The position numbers and the translations under genes were made by a program. The notes below the pieces were generated by a model, which made no database searches, was not told the DNA's origin, and was given only the letters and a program-made list of their open reading frames with translations. A stretch of DNA of 64,000 nucleotides from Lewinellaceae bacterium (GTDB lineage: Bacteria; Bacteroidota; Bacteroidia; Chitinophagales; Saprospiraceae), in assembly GCA_016710765.1 (NCBI GenBank), contig JADJUJ010000011.1:16318-80317 (forward strand). Direction: 5' to 3'. Positions 19,321 to 29,061 of this stretch are shown piece by piece (within the stretch, counting starts at the first letter, position 1; each line of letters starts with the position of its first letter).

Positions 19321-21774
19321 TTACATTTTTACAAACCGGAACGATTTGTTTCCGTTATCACCCAGCAAAATCCCCTGTACTGGCCCTCTGCTGATGCCAT
19401 CCAGTGGAATTTGCATGGATGTGGCGCCCAATGGAACCGACTGGCGCAGCACTTCCCGGCCGTTGATATCGTAGAGGGTAAGGGTATGGAACCTGCCATC
19501 CAGGTTTTGGATTTCAATTTGAGCATACGCCGGGTTGGGCACCACGGCAATGGGCAAATCGTTTGCCACGTGGAGGGTACGTACCGGTGAAAGGGTATAG
19601 GCCCCACCAAAATCTACCTGTCGGAGGCGGAAGAGATAATCACCCGGTGCGATAGCTGGTACACGGAAACTGTAATGGGTAGGCGTGGTTGATGTTCCTT
19701 TTCCTGCTACTTTTCCAGCGGTTACAAAAACCTGTTGGGCATCCTGCCGCAGCATTTCTACCTCAAAATGGCTGTTGTTGGATTCTGTTTCAGTATTCCA
19801 TTCCAGCATAGCATCCTTCCTGTCCATGCGGGCAGAAAAATCGGTCAGTTCTACCGGCAGGGTAGCATCGATGGTGAAGTTCACATTGGAGATATCGTAG
19901 TAGATGTTTCCAATGGCTTCCACTTTCACACGGCAACTGCTGGAGGCAATAGCAGGCACGGTGATGGCCTGGCTGCCATCGTTGGGCGTGCTGGCCAGCA
20001 ATACCGTAGGGTAGGTATATCCACCATCAGTTGACAGCGAGATCATAACATTGGCGGTGTTGATGGGAGAGCCAGTAGTACCGGCTGGGTTCCAGGTAAC
20101 GGTTTGGCTGGTACCCGCCTGCCAGGTGACATTGGTGTTCGGTGCAGTGACCAGGAATGGACCCGCAGAACCCGACACCGTGAGTACCATGTTGCCTTCT
20201 GTCGTACAGCCGTAAACGCCATTGTCGCGAACGGTTACCCGGAAGTTGAGGGTGCGGCCTACGCTGGAGAGCACTTCCCAGGTTGGAATGGAGTTGGCAA
20301 TTACCGCATCCAGGTTTGGCATATAGCGCTGCGGATCAGGCGTTGGGTCGAGGGAGCGGAACATCGGCCCCTGGGAATTGCCGGAGGCCGGTGGCATACT
20401 GCCCACCTGGGTATTCATTTGTTCCCAACAGAAAGTGATGGGGTCGCCGTTCGGATCAGAACCGGTTGCTGTAAGAATATAAGGTGTGGATTTTGGGATC
20501 GTATAGTTGGATCCTGCACCAGCAGATGGGGCGCCATTGCTGGTATTCAGAATGGTGGCACAGGAGTTGCCACTGCCGACCGTAAAACTGCCAAACTGTT
20601 CCAGTCCTTTTGCGCTATAATAATCGTCGCTATTGCTCTGTACGTCTGGCGAACAAATGCCTGCATAGCCCATAATGGTGGAGGCAGAACCAGGTTCGTG
20701 CGAGGAAGTATTGTCGCGGTTACAGCTGTTGTTTTGGGTATGGCGACCAGAATACTGGTGTCCCATTTCGTGGGCTACATAGTCAATGTCGAAGGGGTCG
20801 CCAACAGGGTTGGAGCTACCTGTGACGCCGCCGGCTTTGTTGCCGTTGTTGCAAACGCAACCGAGATAGGCTACGCCGCCGCCGCCGGTACTGAAAACGT
20901 GCCCGATGTCGTAATTGGCGGAGCCAATCACATTGTCGCAGGTGGTTTGGTTCTGGCCCAGCATAGCGCTTCCGTTGCCATTAGTGTAGGGGTCGGAACT
21001 GGCGTTCAGGTAAATAATCTGATCGTTGTTGGCTACCAACGACATGGTAATGCCGGCATCGTTTTCAAAAACGCCATTGACGCGGTTCATGGAGGTGTTC
21101 ATGGCGGCCAGTACGCTGCTTACAGTGCCGCCGTGGTATTGTGCATATTCACCAGTACAGGCCAGGGCCAACATCCAGAGGCGCAATTTGCAATCGCCAG
21201 CGCGGTCAGCCACTATTTCCAGCGTCTTGTCTTCGTTGATGGGCTCTTCGACGCCACACTCAAAGGCTTCCTTGTACCAGCCGGAGAAATTTTTCTTAAA
21301 ATAAGATTGGTAGTACCGACGGTCGCCGTACGACAGCGGATCGATGTAGTATGTACCCGAAACGGCAGAATGCACCAGCGCGTGAAAACCCTGTGGCGTA
21401 AGGTCGCATTTCAGGCGTGCATAGCGATCTTCGATACCCCTGCCGGTGTAGCAGCGGATGTCGGGGTATTTAGCCTGCAATGCAGGTGCCATAACCGAAG
21501 ACTCTTCTATGCGGAAATGTGCCAAACGCCCATCGGGCATTGGGATTTCGAGGATGATGTTGGCATTGGCTGCTTCATCGGAAAAACGCTCCGGAGCAAG
21601 GGCCAAAATGGCCTCCATGGCCGGAATATCCATTTCCAAAACCCGATATTGGTCGGGAAAAATACGCTTTTCACCCAAAGGAGAAAGCGAAGGCTCCGCC
21701 ACTTCGGTCCAAAGACTTTGCCCGGAAAGGGCAGTGGCGGTAAACAGCAAGCAGAGGTAAAGAGAATACTTCAT
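19321..21774 (-). CDS. Secreted reprolysin-like zinc metalloprotease with type IX sorting domain
   Basis: 817 aa. A signal peptide (MKYSLYLCLLFTATALSGQS) is followed by a ~180-residue propeptide-like region, a metzincin domain with zinc motif HEMGHQYSGRH (residues 335-345; His335, Glu336, His339, His345) and a Met-turn STIMGYAGIC. Ig/fibronectin-like modules and a C-terminal sorting domain follow (VVPNPAYAQIEIQN, TLYDINGREVLR, final KSFRFVKM). In the usual HExxHxxGxxH motif Gly is at position 8; here Ser is at 8 and Gly at 9. Known relatives are exported by the type IX secretion system and digest proteins outside the cell. Intact and complete. Confidence 0.93.
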   Translation of the reverse strand: MKYSLYLCLLFTATALSGQSLWTEVAEPSLSPLGEKRIFPDQYRVLEMDIPAMEAILALAPERFSDEAANANIILEIPMPDGRLAHFRIEESSVMAPALQAKYPDIRCYTGRGIEDRYARLKCDLTPQGFHALVHSAVSGTYYIDPLSYGDRRYYQSYFKKNFSGWYKEAFECGVEEPINEDKTLEIVADRAGDCKLRLWMLALACTGEYAQYHGGTVSSVLAAMNTSMNRVNGVFENDAGITMSLVANNDQIIYLNASSDPYTNGNGSAMLGQNQTTCDNVIGSANYDIGHVFSTGGGGVAYLGCVCNNGNKAGGVTGSSNPVGDPFDIDYVAHEMGHQYSGRHTQNNSCNRDNTSSHEPGSASTIMGYAGICSPDVQSNSDDYYSAKGLEQFGSFTVGSGNSCATILNTSNGAPSAGAGSNYTIPKSTPYILTATGSDPNGDPITFCWEQMNTQVGSMPPASGNSQGPMFRSLDPTPDPQRYMPNLDAVIANSIPTWEVLSSVGRTLNFRVTVRDNGVYGCTTEGNMVLTVSGSAGPFLVTAPNTNVTWQAGTSQTVTWNPAGTTGSPINTANVMISLSTDGGYTYPTVLLASTPNDGSQAITVPAIASSSCRVKVEAIGNIYYDISNVNFTIDATLPVELTDFSARMDRKDAMLEWNTETESNNSHFEVEMLRQDAQQVFVTAGKVAGKGTSTTPTHYSFRVPAIAPGDYLFRLRQVDFGGAYTLSPVRTLHVANDLPIAVVPNPAYAQIEIQNLDGRFHTLTLYDINGREVLRQSVPLGATSMQIPLDGISRGPVQGILLGDNGNKSFRFVKM

Positions 21775-21958
21775 AGCAGTTAGTTAGATTAAACAGCAAG
21801 CGAATAACCTGCAAATTTGATATTTTTTTATTTTTATTTAAGTAGAAATTTAAATTTATGACCAGCAGCTTCCAAATATTTTTTGAGATGGTATGGCCAA
21901 GGAACAAACCTGCAATTTTAGCTGTTCTGAAAACTGCATTTATTCCGTGTTTTCAGTG

Positions 21959-21966
21959 TAACTTTG
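21959..21966 (+). promoter_or_regulatory. -7 promoter element upstream of alaS
   Basis: TAACTTTG is a perfect match to TAnnTTTG, 60 bases before the alaS ATG. No clear -33 TTG is seen at the right distance. Confidence 0.45.
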
Positions 21967-22026
21967 CGCCCCAAAATCGTACTTGTACGCTATTTCAGTA
22001 TTCATCGCTTTTACCGCAACCGACCT

Positions 22027-24662
22027 ATGACTTCCCGCGAAATACGCCGCCAATTTCTCGACTTCTTCGCTTCTAAAGAACATAAAATCATCCCTTCAGC
22101 CCCTATTGTGGCCAAAAGTGATCCCACCCTGATGTTTATCAATTCGGGTATGGCGCCTTTGAAGGATTATTTTTTGGGCAACCAGCAACCTCCGTCACGG
22201 CGGATTGCCGATACGCAGAAATGCCTGCGCGTTACCGGAAAACACAACGACCTGGAAGATGTGGGCCGCGATGGCTACCACCACACCATGTTTGAGATGC
22301 TGGGAAACTGGTCGTTTGGCGATTATTTTAAAAAAGAAGCCATCCGCTGGTCCTGGGAACTGCTCACGGAGGTGTACAAACTGCCCAAGGATCAGTTGTA
22401 CGTTTCGGTGTTTGCCGGTGATGAAAAAGAAGGCCTGCCCTTCGACCAGGAAGCGTTCGACGAATGGAAAAAATACATCGCTGAGGACAGGATTTTGGCC
22501 TTCGGCAAAAAAGAAAATTTTTGGGAAATGGGGGAGCAAGGCCCCTGTGGTCCGTGCTCCGAAATTCATGTCGACCTGCGCAGCGAAGCCGAGCGGCAGG
22601 CAAAAGACGGTAAGCAACTGGTCAATGCCGACGATCCCAACGTGATCGAGGTATGGAACAACGTTTTTATGCAGTTTAACCGCCGTGCTGATGGCCGACT
22701 CGATGAACTGCCCGCTAAAAGTGTTGATACCGGGATGGGTTTCGAACGCCTCTGCCGGGCGGTCCAGGGCGCTTCTTCCAACTACGATACCGACCTTTGG
22801 AAACCTCTGATAGGGTTCCTGGAATCGTTTTCTGAAATCAAATACACCGGCACCTACCCTGAGGTGGATGCCAACTGGAGCATGACGGATATTGCCATGC
22901 GCGTGGTGGCCGACCACCTTCGCGCGGTATCGTTTACCATCGCCGATGGGGAGTTGCCCTCAAATACCGGCGCCGGATACGTCATTCGCCGTATTCTGCG
23001 CCGTGCTGTACGGTATTACTACTCGTTCCTGAACCTGCGGGAGCCGGTGATGTACCGTATGTGTCCGATACTTGCCGAGGAATTTTCGGATGTTTTTCCG
23101 GAACTCAAGTCGCAGGTTGATTTTGTAGTGAAGGTGATTTTGGAAGAAGAGAAATCCTTCCTCCGGACCCTCGAAAGCGGCCTGAAGCGCATCGATGCGC
23201 TGGACCTTGTTAATAACACTGTTGATGGCAAGCAAGCCTTCGAACTGTACGATACCTTTGGATTTCCTTCGACCTTACCAGCCTGATTGCGCGGGAAAAA
23301 GGCTGGAGTGTGGATGAGGAGGGTTTTAAAGCAGCGCTGGAAGAGCAAAAAACGCGTTCCCGTAAAGATGCCCAAAAGGAAGTGGGCGACTGGGAAGTGC
23401 TGCGCGATGAGGCTGATGTTGCTTTTCTGGGTTACGATCAATTGGAACTCCGCGACGCGCAAGTGGTTAAATACCGGACAGTGGTGGTCAAGGGGCAGCC
23501 GCAATACCATATAGTGCTCAACCGGACGCCCTTCTACCCCGAAGGCGGTGGTCAGGTTGGTGATACGGGAATACTGGTATTTGCTGGAGAGAAAATCCGT
23601 GTGTTGGACACAAAAAAAGAAAACAATCTGGTAATTCATGTGGTTGAAAAACTTCCCCATTTTATCCAGGATCCTACCGTGCATGCCGAGGTAGATGCCT
23701 CCAAACGCCATTTGACGGAGAGCAACCATTCTGCTACCCACCTTTTACACGCTGCTTTGCGCAAGGTGTTGGGTACGCATGTACAACAAAAGGGCTCTTA
23801 TCTCGACGACAAGTTTTTGCGCTTCGACTTTGCCCATTTCCAAAAAATGACCGACGATGAACTGGCGCAGGTCGAGCATATTGTCAATGAAAAAATTCGG
23901 CAAAACATCGCTTTGGAAGAAGCCAGAAACTTGCCTATTGAGGAGGCCCAGCAATCGGGTGCGATGATGTTGTTTGGTGAAAAATATGGGGAAACGGTTC
24001 GTATGATCACCTTTGATCCAGGCTATTCCCGCGAGCTGTGTGGCGGCTGCCATGTTAGCCAAACGGGTAAAATTGGCTACTTTAAAATTACAGGCGAGTC
24101 GGCCGTTGCCGCCGGCGTACGCCGCTTGGAAGCCGTTACTGCTGCCGGGGCGGAAATGTATGTAAATACACTGGAGCAGGAAATGACGGCCATTCGGAGT
24201 ACGCTCAAAGCCAAGGACCTGGCCAAAGCGGTATCTGATTTGCAGGATGAGAACAAGCGCCTGATGAAGGAGCTAGAACGCATGGTGCAAGAGCAAGCCA
24301 ATGGTTTGCGCGGCAGTTTACGGGATCAGTTGACTACCGTCAATGGCATCAGTTTGGTCGCAGCCGTTTTGCCCATCAACGACGCCAATGCCATCAAAAC
24401 CCTTGCCTTTCAACTGGAACGCGAGCTACCGCCCTCAGTCATTGCCTTTGGCAGCAGTTCGCCGGAAGGCAAATCCTTGCTGACCATAAAAATCAGTGAT
24501 GCACTGGTAAAAGAAAAGGGACTAAATGCCGGCACTATGGTGCGGGAGTTGGCACAAAATTCCTCAAAGGTGGCGGTGGGGCCAGCCCTTTTCGCCACAG
24601 CAGGTGGGGCGGATGCATCCCAACTGGATGCAGCGGTAGCAGCTGTGCAGGAATACTTGTAG
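22027..24662 (+). CDS. alaS: Alanyl-tRNA synthetase (frameshifted)
   Basis: Corrected length 878 aa, typical. Class II catalytic core (DPTLMFINSGMAPLKDYFLG, GRDGYHHTMFEMLGNWSFGDYFKKEA, NTGAGYVIRRILRRAVRY), the editing domain with zinc motifs HSATHLLHAALR and CGGCHV, a coiled coil around 24200-24290, and a DHHA1 domain at the end. Charges tRNA-Ala and hydrolyses mischarged Ser/Gly. Start ATG 22027 gives the canonical MTSREIRRQFLDFF. The frame breaks at C 23266-23267: one more C restores GFPFDLTSLIAREKGW. Essential gene, so a sequencing deletion is inferred. Confidence 0.97.
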
Positions 24663-24682
24663 TCCGGGGGTAAAAAATCTGT

Positions 24683-27564
24683 TTATAGTTCTGGCTGGAG
24701 GTATTTACCCGTCCAGCTTTCCGCAACCTTTACCACCTGTTCGGGTGTGCCCTGGCACACCACGGTTCCTCCACCTGCGCCACCTTCTGGTCCGATATCC
24801 ACGATGTAATCGGCCATTTTGATGACGTCCATGTTGTGCTCAATAACAATCACAGTATTGCCTTTGTCCACCAGTTTGGTCAGAACAGACAGCAACTGGC
24901 GGATGTCTTCAAAGTGCAAGCCTGTTGTGGGTTCATCGAGGATGTAAATGGTGCGACCGGTGTCTTTTTTGGAAAGCTCTTCAGCCAGTTTTACGCGCTG
25001 GGCTTCTCCTCCCGACAAGGTGGTTGCCTGTTGCCCGAGGGTAATATAACCGAGCCCTACATCCTGTAGCGTTTTCAATTTGCGGTGGATGTTAGGGATG
25101 GCGCTAAAGAACTGTACGGCTTCGTCGATCGTCATGTCCAGCACATCCGAAATGCTTTTTCCCTTGAACAGCACTTCCAGGGTTTCCCGGTTGTAGCGCC
25201 GTCCCATACAACGCTCACAGGGCACCGCAACATCGGGCAGGAAGTTCATTTCAATCACGCGCATACCACCGCCTTCGCAAACGTCGCACCTGCCGCCTTT
25301 CACGTTGAAGGAAAAGCGACCGGGTGCATAGCCCCTGATTTTGGCTTCCGGTGTATCGGCAAATAGTTTGCGGATATCGCCAAACACATTGGTGTAGGTA
25401 GCGGGGTTGCTTCGTGGTGTTCGGCCAATGGGACTCTGGTCTATTTCTATGACCTTGTCGAGGTATTCCAGCCCTTCTATCTTTTCGTAAGGAAGTGGGC
25501 GTTTGAGGCTGTTGTAAAAGGTGCTTTGAAGAATCGGGTACAGGGTTTCGTTGATAAGGCTGGATTTACCACTGCCGCTAACGCCTGTGATACAAATAAA
25601 GGTTCCCAGTGGGAGTTCAATGGTGACGTTTTTTAGGTTGTGCCCGCTTGCTCCTTGTAATTTTAAAGCATTTCCGCTGCCTTTGCGGCGGTTTTCAGGC
25701 GTTTCGATCCGGCGCCGGCCGGCCAGGTAGTCGGAGGTAAGGGTGCGGTTGGCCATATATTCCTCAGGCGTGCCGATGTCAACTATTTCGCCACCCAGTT
25801 TACCGGCGCCCGGACCCATGTCAATCAGGTAGTCCGTCTCCAGCATGATGTCTTTATCGTGCTCAACCACCAATACGGTATTGCCAATGTCACGAAGGTT
25901 TTTTAGGGCAGCAATAAGTCTTCTGTTGTCGCGCTGGTGGAGCCCAATGCTGGGTTCATCCAGAATATAGGTAATTCCCGTCAGCTGCGATCCGATTTGC
26001 GTAGCCAGGCGGATGCGCTGGCTTTCCCCGCCGGAAAGGGTTCGGGCGGGTCGGTTGAGGGCCAGGTAATCGAGGCCGACCTGCAGCAAGAAGTGTAGAC
26101 GAAAGCGAATTTCTTTCAAGACATCCTTTCCAATGGCTTTTTGCCGTTCGGTCATGCCAGCATCCACCTCGTTACGGAGGTATTGGTAAAGCGACGAAAG
26201 GTCCATGTTCGCCAGTTCTGAGATGCTCATTCCGGCTATTTTGAACCAGCGGCTTTCCTGTCGCAGCCGCGAGCCGTCGCACTCCGGGCAATTGGCCACT
26301 GTCATAAAATCCTCCGCCCACTGTCGTATTTTTTCGCTGGTAGAATCGGCATACCAGCGCTTAAGCATATTTAGTATGCCTTCGGCCGCGAGATTGTAGC
26401 TGTATTCGTCGCCACCCCAGGTCACATTGACCTCAAACTTATCGTCGCCGCCGTATAAAATGGTTTGTAACGCTTCCTCCGGAATTTCCTTGATGGGCGT
26501 AGCAAAAGTGAATTTGTATTTTTTGGCAATGGCCCGCAATTGTTTGAAGGTCATGTTCTCCCGTACTTCTCCCAGTGGCACAATCCCGATGTCGTTGATG
26601 CTTTTGGTGTCGTCGGGGATGATGCGCGCCATATCTACCTCATAAACCTCTCCCAGGCCTTTACAATGGGGGCACATGCCATAAGGAGAATTAAAGGAAA
26701 AGGAGTTGGGGGAGGGCTCTTCGTAAGAAATGCCGGAAACGGGGCACATCAGGCGTTTGGAAAAAACGGCAGCGGCGGGATTTTCACTGTTTGCGTCCGC
26801 TACAGGAACCGTAACCATGACCATGCCGTCGCCCATCTTGAGTGCAGTGCGGATGGAATCAGCCAGTCGGTCGTTGCGGTCGTCACCAACCTTAATCCGG
26901 TCAATAACAATTTCAATGTCGTGAATTTTATAGCGGTCGAGTTGCATGCCAGGCGTGATGTCTAAAATTTCGCCATCAGCGCGCACCTTGGTATAGCCTT
27001 GTTTGCGCACTTGCTCGAACAATTCGCGGTAATGGCCCTTCCGGGATCGCACAACCGGGGCCAGGAGGATGATTTTTTGGTCGGCAAACTGGTCGGCAAC
27101 GCTTTCAATGATTTGCTCTTCGGTGAATTTGACCATTTTTTCACCCGTTACATAGGAATAGGCATCGCCGGCGCGGGCAAAGAGCAGGCGCAGAAAGTCG
27201 TATACTTCGGTCACCGTTCCTACCGTGGAGCGTGGGTTGCGGCCGGTTGTTTTCTGTTCGATGCTGATCACAGGGCTAAGTCCTGTAATTTGTTCTACGT
27301 CGGGGCGTTCCATCTCACCGATAAACTGCCGGGCATAGCTGCTCAGCGTTTCCATGAAACGGCGCTGGCCCTCCGCCTAAATGGTATCGAAGGTCATCGA
27401 ACTTCTTCCGGAACCATCACACCTGTCACCACCACCAACTTGTTCCGCGGAATTCGAATGTCCAGATTTTTGAGGTTGTGCACACGAGCACCCACGACTT
27501 CGATGAAATCCTGTTGAAGAAGTGGCGCAGTGTCAACTGCGGGAGCATTTTTCTTTGTGGCCAT
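24683..27564 (-). CDS. uvrA: Excinuclease ABC subunit A, with a lesion cluster at the first Walker A
   Basis: Corrected length 960 aa. ABC-type DNA damage sensor of nucleotide excision repair. From METLSSYARQFIGEM onward it is intact: zinc motif CPHCKGLG, ABC signature LSGGESQRIRLATQ, second Walker A GVSGSGKSSL, zinc finger CDVCEGGG and LSGGEAQRVKLAEEL. The N terminus (start ATG 27562-27564; DFIEVVGARVHNLKNLDI) is cut off by three changes within ~40 bases: a missing base near 27416, Arg instead of Lys in the first Walker A (GSGRSS, 27404-27406), and a TAG for the expected Tyr codon (27377-27379, T-I-stop-A-E-G-Q-R-R). Either a local bad consensus or real loss of the first ATPase site. Confidence 0.93.
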
Positions 27565-27767
27565 AGCAGGCTGTTAACAAAATTGGCAACGATTGGTTGG
27601 GTAGCAGGTGCAGCTTTGTGCAAACCGCAAAAATAGTAACATTCCGTTGGGGTTTCAAGTAATTTTAAAACAAAATGTTACTAAATAATAGTAAGTCGTG
27701 CCGCCTGTCACCGTCAGGGCTGTTTTTATCTTTTTATTTTTTTATAAATGACATTTTAACAATCAAA

Positions 27768-27800
27768 TTGCGGTATTTATATCAAGGGGCCCTAATTTTG
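27768..27800 (+). promoter_or_regulatory. Promoter of deoC
   Basis: TTG at 27768-27770 and a perfect TAnnTTTG element, TAATTTTG, at 27793-27800, 24 bases before the deoC start. The 22-base spacing is slightly long. Confidence 0.5.
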
Positions 27801-27823
27801 CGCTTCCTTAAGCGTGTATTCTG

Positions 27824-28477
27824 ATGACAGAGATTTCGAGATTTATTGAGCACACCATTTTAAAGCCCGATTGCACGGTAGCAGAGGTACAGCGTATTTG
27901 CGAAGAAGCCATTGCTCACCAGATGGGTGGGGTATGTGTGCCACCTTTGTACGTCCGCGATGCCCGTCGGGTAATTGGCGAAGAGTCAAAAATTCGGGTA
28001 GTGACGGTGGTGGGTTTTCCCATGGGCTACAATGCTATTGCAGCCAAGAGCGAGGAAATCAAACGCGCTATCGAAGATGGTGCTGATGAGTTGGATGCTG
28101 TCATCAATATTGCTGCCATTAAAAGTGGCAATTGGAACTATGTGCAAAATGATCTCGACAGCATGGCCCGCGCCACCCAAATGAAGGGACGGTTGTTGAA
28201 AGTCATTCTGGAATGCGGCTTACTGACAGAAAAGGAGATGATTGAAGTAGGTCGGCTCGCTGCCGAGGCGGAAATCCCCTTTGTTAAAACCAGCACCGGC
28301 ATGCACGGGCATCCCACTACACCAGAGATGGTCCGTTTTCTCAAGGAAAACATGCCTGCCGGAATGAAAATTAAAGCGGCAGGGGGTATCCGTACCGCCG
28401 CCGATGCCCAGGCCATGATCGCCGCAGGTGCAGAACGTATTGGCACCTCCGCGTCGCTGGCCATTTTGAAAGGCTGA
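27824..28477 (+). CDS. deoC: Deoxyribose-phosphate aldolase
   Basis: 217 aa, normal length. Cleaves 2-deoxyribose-5-phosphate to glyceraldehyde-3-phosphate and acetaldehyde in deoxynucleoside breakdown. TIM barrel with the Schiff-base lysine in PFVKTSTGMHG, the second lysine in MKIKAAGGIRT, VVGFPMGYN, and the phosphate loop AERIGTSASLAIL. Divergent from uvrA, single gene with its own promoter. An inverted repeat CGCTGCT/AGCAGCG (28531-28561) follows but has no T tract. Intact. Confidence 0.96.
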   Translation: MTEISRFIEHTILKPDCTVAEVQRICEEAIAHQMGGVCVPPLYVRDARRVIGEESKIRVVTVVGFPMGYNAIAAKSEEIKRAIEDGADELDAVINIAAIKSGNWNYVQNDLDSMARATQMKGRLLKVILECGLLTEKEMIEVGRLAAEAEIPFVKTSTGMHGHPTTPEMVRFLKENMPAGMKIKAAGGIRTAADAQAMIAAGAERIGTSASLAILKG

Positions 28478-28658
28478 ACAGCAAATTGATCGCGGTGCTG
28501 CTGCGACATTTCTACCTGGGTATTCTTCCTCGCTGCTAACCCCGTCCTGCATGCAGCAGCGGGAAACATCCAACAAGGCTAAAGACCAACTACTTTACAC
28601 GGCTAAGGCTCAACTTAGCTCCCCTTGTTTTCAGTATTAATTGCGATATTTGCAACGC

Positions 28659-29060
28659 ATGAAGTATGTAATGATATTGCTGTTGGCGCTTGGCTTTGCC
28701 CCAGAATTGAAGGGACAGGACATTCAGGTGATGGAGGAACCCAGTATCCACACCATGGTGGACGCATGGGTGCGTAACAATAAAAGTAGTACAGGAATCA
28801 GCGGCTGGCGGGTGCAGGTTATGGCAACCACCGACCGGCAACAGGTGGAGGCTGGAAAAACACAGTTCCTGACCCTTTATCCCGATTTTCCTGCCGACTG
28901 GACGCATGAAAAGCCCTATTATAAGCTTCGGGTTGGCGCATTCCATAGCCGCCAGGAAGCCCGCGCCTTTATTGCACAAATACAAGATGTTTTTCCCGGT
29001 TGTTATCCGGCCAAAGACCCGGCCATTTTGCCCATAGATTTCTTGAAGACGCGGAGCTGA
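28659..29060 (+). CDS. SPOR-domain exported protein
   Basis: 133 aa from ATG 28659, chosen because it opens a signal peptide (MKYVMILLLALGFAPELKGQ). The C-terminal ~80 residues form a SPOR domain: GWRVQVMATTDRQQVE, YKLRVGAFHSRQEARAFI. SPOR domains bind denuded glycan strands of peptidoglycan, usually at division sites. Its TGA is one base from the ATG of rodA, so it is an envelope-growth partner of RodA by context. GATATTTG at 28645-28652, six bases before the ATG, resembles a promoter element and would give a nearly leaderless message. Confidence 0.82.
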   Translation: MKYVMILLLALGFAPELKGQDIQVMEEPSIHTMVDAWVRNNKSSTGISGWRVQVMATTDRQQVEAGKTQFLTLYPDFPADWTHEKPYYKLRVGAFHSRQEARAFIAQIQDVFPGCYPAKDPAILPIDFLKTRS

Positions 29061-29061
29061 T

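Noticed and set aside
20104..21783. A 559-codon open frame opposite the metalloprotease gene
   Set aside because: The sense strand encodes a complete protease with signal peptide, zinc motif and sorting domain. The antisense product has no recognisable domain and reflects codon bias of the real gene.
27377..27379. TAG in uvrA as pyrrolysine or suppressed stop
   Set aside because: Bacteroidota are not known to use pyrrolysine, and the neighbouring frameshift and Walker A change show the local sequence is unreliable or inactivated.
28531..28561. Inverted repeat CGCTGCT/AGCAGCG after deoC as a terminator
   Set aside because: Loop of 17 bases and no T tract; could be chance.
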